Source of the DNA: UBA1660 sp964462035
GTDB taxonomy: Bacteria > Myxococcota_A > Polyangia > Polyangiales > Houyiibacteriaceae
Assembly: GCA_964462035.1 (NCBI GenBank)
Contig: CAYXAP010000028.1
Coordinates: 45,033-109,032 of the forward strand
DNA length: 64,000 nt
Direction of reading: 5' to 3'
The notes under the pieces are model-generated. The model worked only from the letters and a program-made list of their open reading frames with translations, did no database searches and was not told the DNA's origin. The stretch's first letter is position 1, and each line of letters opens with the position of its first letter. This document shows, in pieces, positions 52,487 through 61,404 of this stretch. The translations under genes were made by a program, and so were the position numbers.

Positions 52487-53227
52487 TCAGGCGCCCGCCT
52501 TGGCGCCGTCCTCGGCCGGCTCGTCGGTCTCGCTCTTGGCCTTCGCCGCCTTCTCGGCGGCCTTCTCGGCGCGGCTCTGGCGCTGGCCATCCACGAGCAG
52601 GAGCACGATGCCGATGGTGATGGTGACGTCCGCGATGTTGAAGGTCGGCCACTGGGTGCCGACCCATGGTAGGTCGGTCTCCCAGTACACCCGGATGAAG
52701 TCGACGACGTAGCCGAGCCTCAGGCGATCGGCGAGGTTGCCGAGCGCTCCGGAGACGATGAAGGGCACGCTCCACGCGAAGGCCCCGCCCCCGCGACCGG
52801 TGGCGAACATCCAGAGCAGGGCGAGGGTCGCGGCGATCGCCGCCGTGCCGAAGACCGCGTGGCGGGCGATCGAGGGGGCATCACGGAGCAGGCCGAAGGC
52901 CGCGCCGCAGTTCTCCGCGTAGCGGAGCTCGATGTGGTTCTCGAGGAGGACGTAGGGCTCGCGGGTGTTGAGCCGCTGTGGCCGCATGTAGCCGCTCTCG
53001 TCGGTCTGGCAGACCGGCGGGGGCTCGCTCATGCGTTCGGTGGAGAGCTCTTCGAGCGCCCAGGCCTTCGAGCCGAGGTCGGCCGCCAGGAGCGCGGCCG
53101 TGCCGATCAGGCAGAAGGCCAGCGCCTTCTTGGTGCGCGGCGTGGGCGACGCGGGCTTCTTCGCGTCGGCTTTCGCGGCCTCGTCGGCCTTCGCGTCGCG
53201 CTCCTCGTTGGCAGGGCTGTCGGTCAC
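52487..53227 (-). CDS. lspA: Lipoprotein signal peptidase with extended termini
   Basis: A 246-aa protein. The core has the two catalytic-Asp motifs GNLADRLR and FNIADVTI. Typical LspA is 150-170 aa; here an N-terminal acidic/Lys-rich extension of about 35 residues, an extra loop with PPVCQTDESGYM, and a C-terminal Lys/Glu-rich tail are added. Starts at GTG 53227. It cleaves diacylglyceryl-prolipoproteins after Lgt, so lgt and lspA here make consecutive steps. Confidence 0.9.
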   Translation of the reverse strand: MTDSPANEERDAKADEAAKADAKKPASPTPRTKKALAFCLIGTAALLAADLGSKAWALEELSTERMSEPPPVCQTDESGYMRPQRLNTREPYVLLENHIELRYAENCGAAFGLLRDAPSIARHAVFGTAAIAATLALLWMFATGRGGGAFAWSVPFIVSGALGNLADRLRLGYVVDFIRVYWETDLPWVGTQWPTFNIADVTITIGIVLLLVDGQRQSRAEKAAEKAAKAKSETDEPAEDGAKAGA

Positions 53228-53283
53228 GGGGTCACTGGCTAGCACGGTGTGGCCGAGAGGCCCAGCCCTCGGTTCAGCTCGGC

Positions 53284-54204
53284 TCAGCCGCCGGAATCGG
53301 GGGCGAAGACCACTTCGCAGACTCCGCTCACGCAGGCGGCTTCGACGTCCTCGGGATAGGTCGGCACACAGTCGTCGCAGATCGCGTCCGTGTCGCAGAT
53401 CAGGCCGAGGTAATCGAGCAGCCCATCCGGTCGGAGGGCGATCAGGGAGTCGAGCTCGGTTCGGGCACCGCATTCGCAGCACTCCCGTGCTCGCAGCATG
53501 CAGTCGTCGTCGGTGGTGCACGCCGCCATCGGAAGGCGCGAGATGTCCACCGCAGCGCAGGCGCTGGCCTGGCAGGTGGGAATGATCGACGCGTTCCAGC
53601 CGGTCTCGCAGGCGTCGCATGCGGGCGAGGGGTCTCCGTCGCAGAGGCGGAGGCGCAGCTCGCTCACGTTGTCCCGATGGACCGCGGTGCGGTCCTCGAG
53701 CCTGGGATCGCCGCACACGTGGCAGCACTGGTTGTCGGTGACGACGCAGTCGGACGTCTCGGTGCAGGCGCGGAGGTCGTCGTCGCAGGCGACCGGATCC
53801 GGCGTGCAGCTGAACGACGTACCGACGCCGCACGAGTAGCTGCATGTGGCCGCGTCGAAGAAGGCGGGGAACATCGTGTCGCAGCACTCCCCGCCGCGGC
53901 AGAGGGGCGGCGGACCGGCGTCGGGGCCGTCCATGCAGGGCGGCGGGAAGAAGCCGTCGGTGCACGCGGGAGCGGGGGCGCACGCGTCGAAGAAGGGACG
54001 GGTGCCGCTGGGGCAGGTCGCGTCGCACGTGCTCGAGTCGATGAACGGGCTCGTGGAGGTCGAGCAGCAGTCGTCCCAGCAGGTGGGGATCGCGAGGCGG
54101 CCGCAGCCGGGAGGGACAGGGGGCGAGTCGGTGCTCGGCGGTGGATCGCCGATCTCGCAGGTGCACCCGCCGATGACGAGGAAGGCCAGCAGCGCGCGCT
54201 TCAC
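53284..54204 (-). CDS. Cysteine-rich lipoprotein, second of a tandem pair
   Basis: A 306-aa protein. VKRALLAFLVIGGCTCE is the lipoprotein signal (lipobox VIGGC). The mature part is exceptionally rich in Cys, with repeated CC pairs such as WDDCCST and GECCDTM, and C-terminal segments ECCECGARTELDSLIALRPDGLL and ACVSGVCEVVFAP. It is paralogous to the gene at 54201. The start overlaps that gene's stop (GTGA). Confidence 0.7.
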   Translation of the reverse strand: MKRALLAFLVIGGCTCEIGDPPPSTDSPPVPPGCGRLAIPTCWDDCCSTSTSPFIDSSTCDATCPSGTRPFFDACAPAPACTDGFFPPPCMDGPDAGPPPLCRGGECCDTMFPAFFDAATCSYSCGVGTSFSCTPDPVACDDDLRACTETSDCVVTDNQCCHVCGDPRLEDRTAVHRDNVSELRLRLCDGDPSPACDACETGWNASIIPTCQASACAAVDISRLPMAACTTDDDCMLRARECCECGARTELDSLIALRPDGLLDYLGLICDTDAICDDCVPTYPEDVEAACVSGVCEVVFAPDSGG

Positions 54205-55079
54205 GGTGCGTCCTCGTAGACCAGGGTGCAGCGGCCGGCGTCGCAGATGGCGCTCACGTCGGCCGGGTAGACCGGCGCGCACTCGGGGCAGCCGAAGCCG
54301 GGGTCGCAGACCTGGGCGCTGAAGAAGGCCTCCGCGTCGGCGCGAATCGCGATGAGCGACGCCAGGTCGGTCGCGCCGCCGCACTCGCAGCAGTCGACCG
54401 TGCGGACACGGCAATCGTCGGAGCTCGAGCACTCGCTGATGGAGATCCCGGCGACGTCGATGACCTCACAGATGCCGCCGGCACAGGTCGGGACGAGGTT
54501 CGGGTTCGGCGCCGTCGGGCACCCGGGGCAGATCGGCTCGTCGTCGCCGCAGAGCGAGTCGCGGTAGCTCGCGAGGGAGTCTTCGTTGACCGAAGTCGAG
54601 CCCGCCAGCGTGGCCTGTCCACATTCGCCGCAGCAGGTGTTGGCGGTGACGACGCAGTCGGAGGGGACATCGCAGTCGCGCGGGTCGGGCGCGCAGAAGG
54701 CGGAGGGATCGGGTTCGCAGATCTGCGAGTAGCCATCGGGACACTCGTAGATGCAGTCCGCGTTCCGCACCGCGTTCATGACGTCATCGCAGCACGGGCC
54801 GCCGAAGCAGCGGCGATCGACGGGACCTGCGTCCGAGTCATCGGGACAGCTGTCGCAGCCGGCGGCGGGCGTGCAGAAGAGAGAGCCGGTGGCGCACACG
54901 TGCGAGCAGGTCGCCGGGTCGATGGTCGCCGACCCGGAGATGTCACAGCATGGGCCGACGAAGCAGGAGCGGGCGGGACCGTCCGGGAGGCAGACGCCCG
55001 AGTCCGCTTCGGGTGAGTGCGAATTGCTGCAGGCCATGGCAGCCAGTAGCAGGGGGGCGATCGTCCAAGCGCGTCTCAT
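54201..55079 (-). CDS. Cysteine-rich lipoprotein, first of a tandem pair
   Basis: A 292-aa protein with lipobox LLAAMAC. The mature part shares the modular Cys pattern of the following paralogue, including SFVGPCCDISG, CCGECGQATLAGS and the C-terminal CCECGGATDLASLIAIRADAEA and ICDAGRCTLVYE. This suggests a tandem duplication of disulfide-stabilised surface proteins. It begins about 75 bases past ileS. Confidence 0.7.
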   Translation of the reverse strand: MRRAWTIAPLLLAAMACSNSHSPEADSGVCLPDGPARSCFVGPCCDISGSATIDPATCSHVCATGSLFCTPAAGCDSCPDDSDAGPVDRRCFGGPCCDDVMNAVRNADCIYECPDGYSQICEPDPSAFCAPDPRDCDVPSDCVVTANTCCGECGQATLAGSTSVNEDSLASYRDSLCGDDEPICPGCPTAPNPNLVPTCAGGICEVIDVAGISISECSSSDDCRVRTVDCCECGGATDLASLIAIRADAEAFFSAQVCDPGFGCPECAPVYPADVSAICDAGRCTLVYEDAP

Positions 55080-55154
55080 CGGTTCTCCAGGGGTAGCGGG
55101 TGCAAGCGTGCCAGCGTGTGCCGTCGGCACCCGTCCCCAGGAGACCAGCAAGAA

Positions 55155-58100
55155 TCAAACCACGCGGATGGAGATGGTCAGCGGCGTGCCCTCGACCTCG
55201 GTCTCGACCGCCTCGCCAACGCCTGCGCCGCGCTCGATGCCGGTCGCGAGGGTCTCGCCGGCGATCGCCTCGCCGTGCTCGTCGATCGCGTCGGCCAGCT
55301 CGCCCTCGCACTGCCAGGTGAGGTGGATGCGGTCGTCGAAGGCGAGCTCCGCTTCCTTGCGGGCCTTCTGCACTCGGCTGACCACCTCGCGGGCGAGCAT
55401 GGCGCGGCGCAGCTCGTCGGTGATGTTCGTGTCGAGCACGACCACGTGGCCGCCCTCGCTCGCCGCGGCGAAGCCCTCCTTGGCGTGCAGGCGGGCCTGC
55501 ACGTCGCCCTCGCCGAGCTCCACGTCGTCGCCGCCCTCGAGGGCCACCACGAGCTTGCCGGTGTCCTGCAGCTCGCCGTAGACCTTCCCGCCCTCGAGCT
55601 GGCCGAGGGCCTTCTTGAGCAGCGGCATCCGCTTGCCGAGCTTCGGGCCCAGCGCCCGGAAGTTCGGGAGCAGCTCGAAGGTGACGTAGCGGGTCGCGTC
55701 CTCGGTGAAGCTCAGCGTCTGCACGTTGAGCTCCTCGCGAATCGCATCGGCGAAGCGCTCGATGGCCGCGCGCTCGCCCTCGTCGGCGACGACCACGATG
55801 GCTTCGCCGAGCGGCTGGCGAACCTTGAGCTTGTGCTCGTTGCGGACGCGGCTGCCGGCGGTGACCACCTCGCGCGCGAGCGCGACCGCGTGGCGGAGCT
55901 CGTCGTCGACGCGCGCGTCGTTCGGCTCCGGGTAGTCGGCCAGGTGCACCGACGCGGCGGCGGCCGGGTCCTGCCGTCGCACGAGCCCCTGGAAGACCTT
56001 GTCGGTCACGTAGGGCACGAAGGGGGCGAGCAGCTTCGTGAGATCCGCGAGCACCTCGTAGAGGGTGGCGAAGGCCGCGCTCTTGTTGCTCGAGTCGCCC
56101 TTGGCCCAGAAGCGGTCGCGGTTGCGGCGCACGTACCAGTTCGAGAGCGAGTCGACGAAGCCGATCAGATGGCGAACGGCGATGTGGCTCTTGTACTGAT
56201 CGAGCTCGCTGCGAACCTTGCGGACGGTGTGGTCGAGCTCGGCGAGGATCCACCGGTCGAGGTCGTCACGCTCGGCGAGCGCGGGCGAGTCGGCGGGGGT
56301 CCACCCGTCGATGTTCGCGTAGCTCGTGAAGAAGCTGTAGACGTTCCAGACCTTCAGGATGAGCTCGCGGACCGCGTCGGTCGCGGCCTTGTCGTGGAAG
56401 CGAGTGTTCTGCCCGGGGACCGTGTTGGCGTAGAGCGCCCAGCGGACGGCGTCGGCGCCGACCTGATCCATGAGCACCAGTGGGTCGGTGTAGTTCTTGT
56501 CCCGCTTGCTGAGCTTCTTGCCCTTCGCGTCGGTCATCAGACCCATCACGAAGCAGTTCTTGAACGGGTGCGGGTTCTCCTGCGTCTCGCCGAAGAGGAG
56601 CGTGTTGATCATCATCAGCGAGTAGAACCAGCCGCGGGTCTGGTCGACGGCCTCGGTGATGAAGTCGGCGGGGTAGAACTTCTCGAGCTTGTCTTCGTTC
56701 TGGTGCGGGTAGCCCCACTGCGCGAAGGGCATGCAGCCGGAGTCGAACCAGCAGTCGATGACCTCGGGGACGCGGCGGTAGGTGCCGGCCTCGCCGTCCT
56801 TGGTCCAGGTGACCTCGTCGATCCACGGCTTGTGGACCATCAGGTCCTCGCGCAGCTCGGGGTCGGCCTTCTTGGCGGCCTCGAAGTGGGCGAAGGCGTC
56901 GGGGTTGCGCTCGAGGATCTCGGCGACCGAGCCCACGCAGTCCATCGCGCCGGTCTCGTCGTTGACCCAGATGGGCAGGGGCGTGCCCCAGAAGCGCTCG
57001 CGGCTGAGCGCCCAGTCCACGTTGCCCTCGAGGAACTGACCGAAGCGGCCGTCCTTGATGTGCTCCGGCTCCCAGTTCACTTCCTGGTTGTTCGCCTTCA
57101 CCTCGTCGATGCGCTCGGTGGTGCGGATGAACCAGCTCGTGCGGGCGTACTGGATGAGCGGGTCGTCCATCTTCCGCCAGCTGAAGGGGTACTCGTGGCG
57201 GTAGACCTCTTCCTTGAAGAGGAGCTCTCGGGAACGGAGGTTGCGGATGATGTCGCGGTCCGCCTCCTTGCAGAAGCGGCCGGCGAAGTCGGTGACCTCG
57301 GGCGGGAAGGTGCCGTCGGGCTTCACGAGCTGGAGGAAGCCGAGGCCCTCGGCGCGGCAGACGCGGAAGTCGTCTTCACCGAAGGCGGGCGCGAGGTGGA
57401 CCATGCCCGAGCCGGTGCTCAGCTCGACGAAGTCGGCTTCGATCACGCGATGCGCCGGGCCGCCTTCGGGCTCGGCGTAGCGGAAGGGCGGCTCGTACTC
57501 GGCGCCGACCCAATGGCTGCCGAGCTTGGTCTCGACGACGGTGTGGGCCGTGTCGCCGATCACCTTCGGCACGAGCGCTTCGGCGAGCACGACCTTGCTG
57601 CCGTCCTCGAGCTCCAGCGTCACGTAGGGCGCGTCGGCCTTGACCGCGAGGGCGATGTTCGAGGGCAGGGTCCATGGCGTGGTGGTCCACGCGAGGAAGC
57701 TGGTGTTCTCGACACCCTTCACGGGGAAGCGGACCATCACCGAGGGGTCGTCGACCTCCTTGTAGCCCTGGCCGACCTCGCCGGCGCTGAGCGCGGTGCC
57801 GCCCTGAGCCCACCACCAGACCACCTTGTAGTCCTGGTAGAGGAGGCCTTCGTCGAAGAGGCGCTTGAGCGCCCACCACACGCTCTGCACGTAGCTCGAG
57901 TGGAAGGTGACGTAGGCGTCGTCGAGATCGACCCAGAAGCCGATGCGGCGGGTCATCGTCCGCCAGTGCTCGATGTACTTGAAGACGCTCTCGATGCACT
58001 CCTTGGCGAAGGGCTCGACGCCGAACTCGGCGATGGCCTCGCGGCCGCTGATGCCCAGCGACTTCTCGACCTCCACCTCGACGGGCAGGCCGTGGGTGTC

Positions 58101-58367
58101 CCAGCCGGCGCGGCGCGGCACGTAGCGGCCGCGCATGGACTGGTAGCGGAGGAAGACGTCCTTCATCACGCGCGTGAGCACGTGGCCCGGGTGGGGCATG
58201 CCGTTGGCGGTCGGCGGGCCTTCGTAGAAGACGAAGGGCTTGCCCTCGGCGTTCTGCGCGAGGGTCTTCTCGAAAATCTGGCCCTCGTCCCAGAGCGATT
58301 GGATCTCGCGGTCGAGCTCGGCGAGATCGACCTGGGGGGAGACGTCATCGAAGGGCTGGCTGGCCAT
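55155..58367 (-). CDS. ileS: Isoleucyl-tRNA synthetase, eukaryote-like type
   Basis: A 1070-aa enzyme charging tRNA-Ile. The HIGH signature is HPGH (residues 59-62) and the KMSKS signature is KLSKR (about residue 615), the form typical of the eukaryotic-like type 2 IleS known to tolerate mupirocin. The length, with a long C-terminus, agrees. The ATG at 58367 is preferred because MASQPFDDVSPQVDL leads into the family's N-terminal motif; the frame is open 59 codons further upstream. Classical ileS-lspA pairing is interrupted by two lipoprotein genes. Confidence 0.95.
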   Translation of the reverse strand: MASQPFDDVSPQVDLAELDREIQSLWDEGQIFEKTLAQNAEGKPFVFYEGPPTANGMPHPGHVLTRVMKDVFLRYQSMRGRYVPRRAGWDTHGLPVEVEVEKSLGISGREAIAEFGVEPFAKECIESVFKYIEHWRTMTRRIGFWVDLDDAYVTFHSSYVQSVWWALKRLFDEGLLYQDYKVVWWWAQGGTALSAGEVGQGYKEVDDPSVMVRFPVKGVENTSFLAWTTTPWTLPSNIALAVKADAPYVTLELEDGSKVVLAEALVPKVIGDTAHTVVETKLGSHWVGAEYEPPFRYAEPEGGPAHRVIEADFVELSTGSGMVHLAPAFGEDDFRVCRAEGLGFLQLVKPDGTFPPEVTDFAGRFCKEADRDIIRNLRSRELLFKEEVYRHEYPFSWRKMDDPLIQYARTSWFIRTTERIDEVKANNQEVNWEPEHIKDGRFGQFLEGNVDWALSRERFWGTPLPIWVNDETGAMDCVGSVAEILERNPDAFAHFEAAKKADPELREDLMVHKPWIDEVTWTKDGEAGTYRRVPEVIDCWFDSGCMPFAQWGYPHQNEDKLEKFYPADFITEAVDQTRGWFYSLMMINTLLFGETQENPHPFKNCFVMGLMTDAKGKKLSKRDKNYTDPLVLMDQVGADAVRWALYANTVPGQNTRFHDKAATDAVRELILKVWNVYSFFTSYANIDGWTPADSPALAERDDLDRWILAELDHTVRKVRSELDQYKSHIAVRHLIGFVDSLSNWYVRRNRDRFWAKGDSSNKSAAFATLYEVLADLTKLLAPFVPYVTDKVFQGLVRRQDPAAAASVHLADYPEPNDARVDDELRHAVALAREVVTAGSRVRNEHKLKVRQPLGEAIVVVADEGERAAIERFADAIREELNVQTLSFTEDATRYVTFELLPNFRALGPKLGKRMPLLKKALGQLEGGKVYGELQDTGKLVVALEGGDDVELGEGDVQARLHAKEGFAAASEGGHVVVLDTNITDELRRAMLAREVVSRVQKARKEAELAFDDRIHLTWQCEGELADAIDEHGEAIAGETLATGIERGAGVGEAVETEVEGTPLTISIRVV

Positions 58368-58452
58368 GGGCGCCCTCATAACGCGGACAGCGGCTCTCGT
58401 CGACGGGGAAGGGCGGTTCCGGCCGTCCGGGGGCTGTGCTAGATGCGGGCCC

Positions 58453-59301
58453 ATGACGGTGCTCGACGGCAAGGCGGTCGCGAAGAAGGTGCGTGCGGAG
58501 GTGAAGGAGCGGGCGGAAGCCTTTGCTTCGGCCCATGGGCGCAAGCCCGGGCTCCACGTGGTGCTGGTGGGCGACGACCCCGCTTCGCAGGTCTACGTGA
58601 AGATGAAGGAGCGGGCGGCCGGCAAGGCGGGGCTCGAGGGGAAGGTCCACCGGCTCCCGGGCGACACGTCGCAGGCGCACCTGGAGGCGTTGGTCGCTCG
58701 GCTCAACGCCGACCCCGCCATCGATGGGATCCTGGTGCAGCTGCCGCTGCCGGACGGACTCGACGCGCAGCCGGTGATCGACGCCATCGACGTGGGCAAG
58801 GACGTGGATGGGCTCACGCCGATGAACGCCGGGCTCCTGCAGGAGGGGCGGCCGGGGCTGCAGCCGTGCACGCCGTCCGGGTGCATGCGGTTGATTCGTG
58901 AGACCGGGATCGAGCTCAGCGGAAAGCGCGCGCTGGTGATCGGGCGGAGCGCGTTGGTCGGCAAGCCGATCGCGCTGATGCTGCTCGCGGCGAACGCGAC
59001 GGTGACCATCGCGCACTCGCGGACGGCGGACCTGGAAGCGCGGGTGCGCGAGTCCGACGTGGTGATCGCGGCGGTGGGGCGGCCGGAGATCGTGCGCGGC
59101 GAGTGGGTGAAGGAAGGCGCCGTCGTCATCGACGTCGGCATCAACCGCACCGAGGACGGGAAGTTGATTGGCGACGTGGAGTACGCGCCTGCGGCCGAGA
59201 AGGCGGCGTGGATCACGCCGGTGCCGGGTGGCGTCGGTCCAATGACCATCGCGATGCTGCTCTCGAACACGGTCACCGCCGCCGAGCGTCGCGAGGGGTA
59301 G
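58453..59301 (+). CDS. folD: Methylenetetrahydrofolate dehydrogenase/cyclohydrolase
   Basis: A 282-aa bifunctional enzyme of one-carbon metabolism. Motifs are GDDPASQVYVKMKER near residue 40, VQLPLP near 95, PCTPSGCMRLI near 140, GRSALVGKPIALML near 155 and PVPGGVGPMTIAML near 260. The ATG at 58453 has CTAGAT eight bases upstream (a possible -10 box) and no Shine-Dalgarno sequence; the frame is open upstream. It is divergent from ileS. Confidence 0.94.
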   Translation: MTVLDGKAVAKKVRAEVKERAEAFASAHGRKPGLHVVLVGDDPASQVYVKMKERAAGKAGLEGKVHRLPGDTSQAHLEALVARLNADPAIDGILVQLPLPDGLDAQPVIDAIDVGKDVDGLTPMNAGLLQEGRPGLQPCTPSGCMRLIRETGIELSGKRALVIGRSALVGKPIALMLLAANATVTIAHSRTADLEARVRESDVVIAAVGRPEIVRGEWVKEGAVVIDVGINRTEDGKLIGDVEYAPAAEKAAWITPVPGGVGPMTIAMLLSNTVTAAERREG

Positions 59302-59335
59302 GGCGTTCGTTCGGTCCGGGGTATCCTCGGAGGAC

Positions 59336-59650
59336 ATGAGCCGGCTCGGCATGATGGGCGCGCTCGTCGCGTTCGCGCTCGCCTGCGCGACCGGCCCCGA
59401 CGTGCGTCCGGACGGCTGCGACGCTCATGACGGAGCGGCCGGCCCCTGCTGCGCCACTGCTGGCTGCGAATACCTCCGCGCCCACGGTCGCTGCGTTCTC
59501 GAAGAGCGCCTCTGCCGCAGCGACGATCAATGCCCGAGCGGCACTCGCTGCGAAGACATTCGCGAAGAGCCCAACATGATGGGCACCGCCTGCGTCGCCG
59601 CCCCCATCCGGAGCCCCACCCCCTGGGGCATCTGCACCCCCTGGAATTGA
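59336..59650 (+). CDS. Small cysteine-rich lipoprotein
   Basis: A 104-aa protein. MSRLGMMGALVAFALAC is a lipoprotein signal (Cys17). The mature region has ten or more Cys, including GPCCATAGCEYL and SDDQCPSGTRC, like the larger Cys-rich lipoproteins of the window. It ends at 59650, inside the first repeat block upstream of the transposase. Confidence 0.65.
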   Translation: MSRLGMMGALVAFALACATGPDVRPDGCDAHDGAAGPCCATAGCEYLRAHGRCVLEERLCRSDDQCPSGTRCEDIREEPNMMGTACVAAPIRSPTPWGICTPWN

Positions 59651-59784
59651 CGGGGACACTCCCCCCTCCCGGATCCCTCTAAAAAACAGGGGTCCGCTGC
59701 ACCCCCAATTGATGGGGACAGGATCGCCCCTCTCGCGCCCCTGAAAAACAGGGGTTTCCCGACGGAAAATGAAAACACTCCTCG
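59649..59784 (-). repeat. REP-like repeat block, left flank of the transposase
   Basis: Includes the 24-base block 59649-59672 (perfect reverse complement of 3613-3636), the block GATGGGGACAGGATC (59711-59725) and the hairpin CCCCTG-AAAAA-CAGGGG (59738-59754). A degenerate hairpin, near 59675-59692, shows another copy. The outer segment AATGAAAACACTC (59768-59780) is an inverted copy of 60511-60523 on the other side of the transposase. Confidence 0.75.
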
Positions 59785-59842
59785 TAAGGCGTCACTTCCG
59801 GGCCGGAGGCAACTCGGTTCGTCGCTCGGCGAGAAGCGCCGC

Positions 59843-60502
59843 ATGCCCAGAGGACCCCGCGAAGTCGAAGCCGGCTGGCCGTACCACGTCATTCTCCGTG
59901 GCAACAATCGCCGCCGGCTCTTCTCCTACCCGCGCGATTACAAGCGCTTCCTGTGGCTATTGAGGGACGCGAGCCGGAAGAAGCGCTGCGCGATTCACTC
60001 CGTCGGCATGCTCTCGAACCACGCTCACCTCATCGTTCGGCCCGCGACGGTCGAGGCGATGTCGCTGCTCATCCATTCGACCGCCCAGCGGTACACCCAG
60101 TGGCGGAACCGGCAGCGTGGTGCGTCGGGCAAGCTCTTCGAGGAGCGCTTCTACTCGAAGCGGATCGAGGACGACGAGCACTTCGGCTGCTCGCAGGCGT
60201 ACGCCGAGACCAATCCAGAGCGGGCTGGGATCCTCAAGCCAGAGTACCCGTGGAGCACCTTGGGGCTCTTCACCGGTCGCGCGAGCGATGCGCTGCGTGA
60301 ACGCTTCGCTGGTTGGGTCACACCATCGAGTTGGTTCATCGAGCTCGGTGCGACGCGAGCCGCACGCGAGACGGCCTACCGTCGCTGGGTACGGCTGACG
60401 CTCGAGCGCAAGATTGCTCCGGCGCACATCGACGAGATCACGCGCCTCGAGAACCCGCCATCCGGGCGCATTCATCGGCCCAATGGGTCGGCTGCCTGGT
60501 GA
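59843..60502 (+). CDS. REP-associated tyrosine transposase (Y1 / IS200-like fold)
   Basis: A 219-aa protein of the HUH/Y1 transposase superfamily. The HUH motif is H60-A-H62 in SNHAHLIV, and the catalytic Tyr is Y120 in QAYAETNPERAG. The fold acts on single-stranded DNA hairpins, fitting the neighbouring palindromic repeats. The N-terminus PRGPREVEAGWPYHVILRGNN has the typical RAYT start. The C-terminal 70 residues are an accessory domain. It looks intact. Confidence 0.85.
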   Translation: MPRGPREVEAGWPYHVILRGNNRRRLFSYPRDYKRFLWLLRDASRKKRCAIHSVGMLSNHAHLIVRPATVEAMSLLIHSTAQRYTQWRNRQRGASGKLFEERFYSKRIEDDEHFGCSQAYAETNPERAGILKPEYPWSTLGLFTGRASDALRERFAGWVTPSSWFIELGATRAARETAYRRWVRLTLERKIAPAHIDEITRLENPPSGRIHRPNGSAAW

Positions 60503-60510
60503 GCACCGAG

Positions 60511-60590
60511 AGTGTTTTCATTCTTCGCTCGGAACGCTCGCAAAGATAGGGGGATGCGAGGGGTGATCCTGTCCCCGTCATTTTGGGGTG
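60511..60590 (+). repeat. REP-like repeat block, right flank of the transposase
   Basis: Contains GAGTGTTTTCATT (60511-60523), reverse complement of the left flank, and GATCCTGTCCCCGTC (60565-60579), which differs by one base from the reverse complement of 59711-59725. The repeat overlaps the last codons and stop of the convergent gene at 60578. Confidence 0.75.
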
Positions 60591-61357
60591 AGCTGGGCTT
60601 CGAGGGCGGCGTGGTCGCTGATGCGGGGGTGGCGGCGGGTTTGGAAGCGTTGGACGGTCCAAGCGTGGCCGGGGTCGAGCCAGATTCGGTCGAAGCGGAA
60701 GCCGCGATCATGGGAGGGCTTGCCGTCGTCGTCGCGGGGCCACCAGGTGGGCGAGTGGCGGGGAGGACGGCCCGCGAGGTCGAAGGCGTCGAACATCGCG
60801 AGGTCCCGCTGGATGGCTCGCCACTCGGACGCCCGTAGGTTGGTGTCGCCCATGAACACCGTCGGCGGTGCGTCGGGGTCGCCGAGCATCCGGTCGATCT
60901 CGGCGGCCTGAGCGGCGCGGCTACTGGAACCACTGCGAAGGCTCTCGAGGTGCGCGGTGATCACCCGCAGGCGCGAGCCGTCGTCGTGCTGCAGCTGCAC
61001 CTCGACCCAGCGTCGCCCGAGCGGGCTGTCGCTCAGCGCCCCATCCCGCCCGCGCAGGAGCGTCCACGGCGGGCGCGCTGCGATGAGCGAGTAGTCGCCA
61101 TCCTCGCGCGCAGGATCGGGCGGAAAGAGCGCGAACCCCGCCGCCTCCAGATGTGGCCGGACGGTGGACAGGTGGATTCGCTTCACCACCTCCTGCAGCG
61201 CGATCACCTCTGGCGGTGGCCGACTCGGCTTGCCCTCCACCGCCTCCCGCAGCGTCTGCCCGAGCACCATCGCCACGCACGCCTCCTCGGCCCGCCGGTC
61301 CAAGCGCTTGGTCGTCAGCCCGTCCAGGTTCCAGCTCAGCACGTGCACCGTGGTCAC
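60578..61357 (-). CDS. Endonuclease/exonuclease/phosphatase (EEP) family protein, TDP2-like
   Basis: A 259-aa protein with the EEP landmarks: LSWNLDG near the N-terminus, ALQEVV near residue 55, ITAHLESL, VFMGDTNLR and a C-terminal ISDHAAL. The layout resembles tyrosyl-DNA phosphodiesterase 2-like members. The last residues LTPK and the stop lie within the transposase's right-hand repeat, so the C-terminus may have been altered by insertion of the repeat. Divergent from bcp. Confidence 0.78.
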   Translation of the reverse strand: MTTVHVLSWNLDGLTTKRLDRRAEEACVAMVLGQTLREAVEGKPSRPPPEVIALQEVVKRIHLSTVRPHLEAAGFALFPPDPAREDGDYSLIAARPPWTLLRGRDGALSDSPLGRRWVEVQLQHDDGSRLRVITAHLESLRSGSSSRAAQAAEIDRMLGDPDAPPTVFMGDTNLRASEWRAIQRDLAMFDAFDLAGRPPRHSPTWWPRDDDGKPSHDRGFRFDRIWLDPGHAWTVQRFQTRRHPRISDHAALEAQLTPK

Positions 61358-61404
61358 CCGAGCGACGTTGACACGCCCGCGCCGCTGGCTCTACAGCAGC
61401 GCTC

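Larger units (their letters stand above)
59649..60590 (+). mobile_element. REP-associated tyrosine transposase (RAYT) locus with inverted flanks
   Basis: A single Y1 transposase gene lies between two blocks of the same repeat in opposite orientation (59649-59784 and 60511-60590). Stand-alone transposases with such flanking short palindromic repeats are the hallmark of RAYT elements, which spread REP sequences but seldom move as ordinary insertion sequences. Confidence 0.7.

Noticed and set aside
55116..58442. A 1108-codon open frame on the plus strand opposite ileS
   Set aside because: The frame is the antisense of a conserved synthetase. GC3 bias removes stop codons from the opposite strand.
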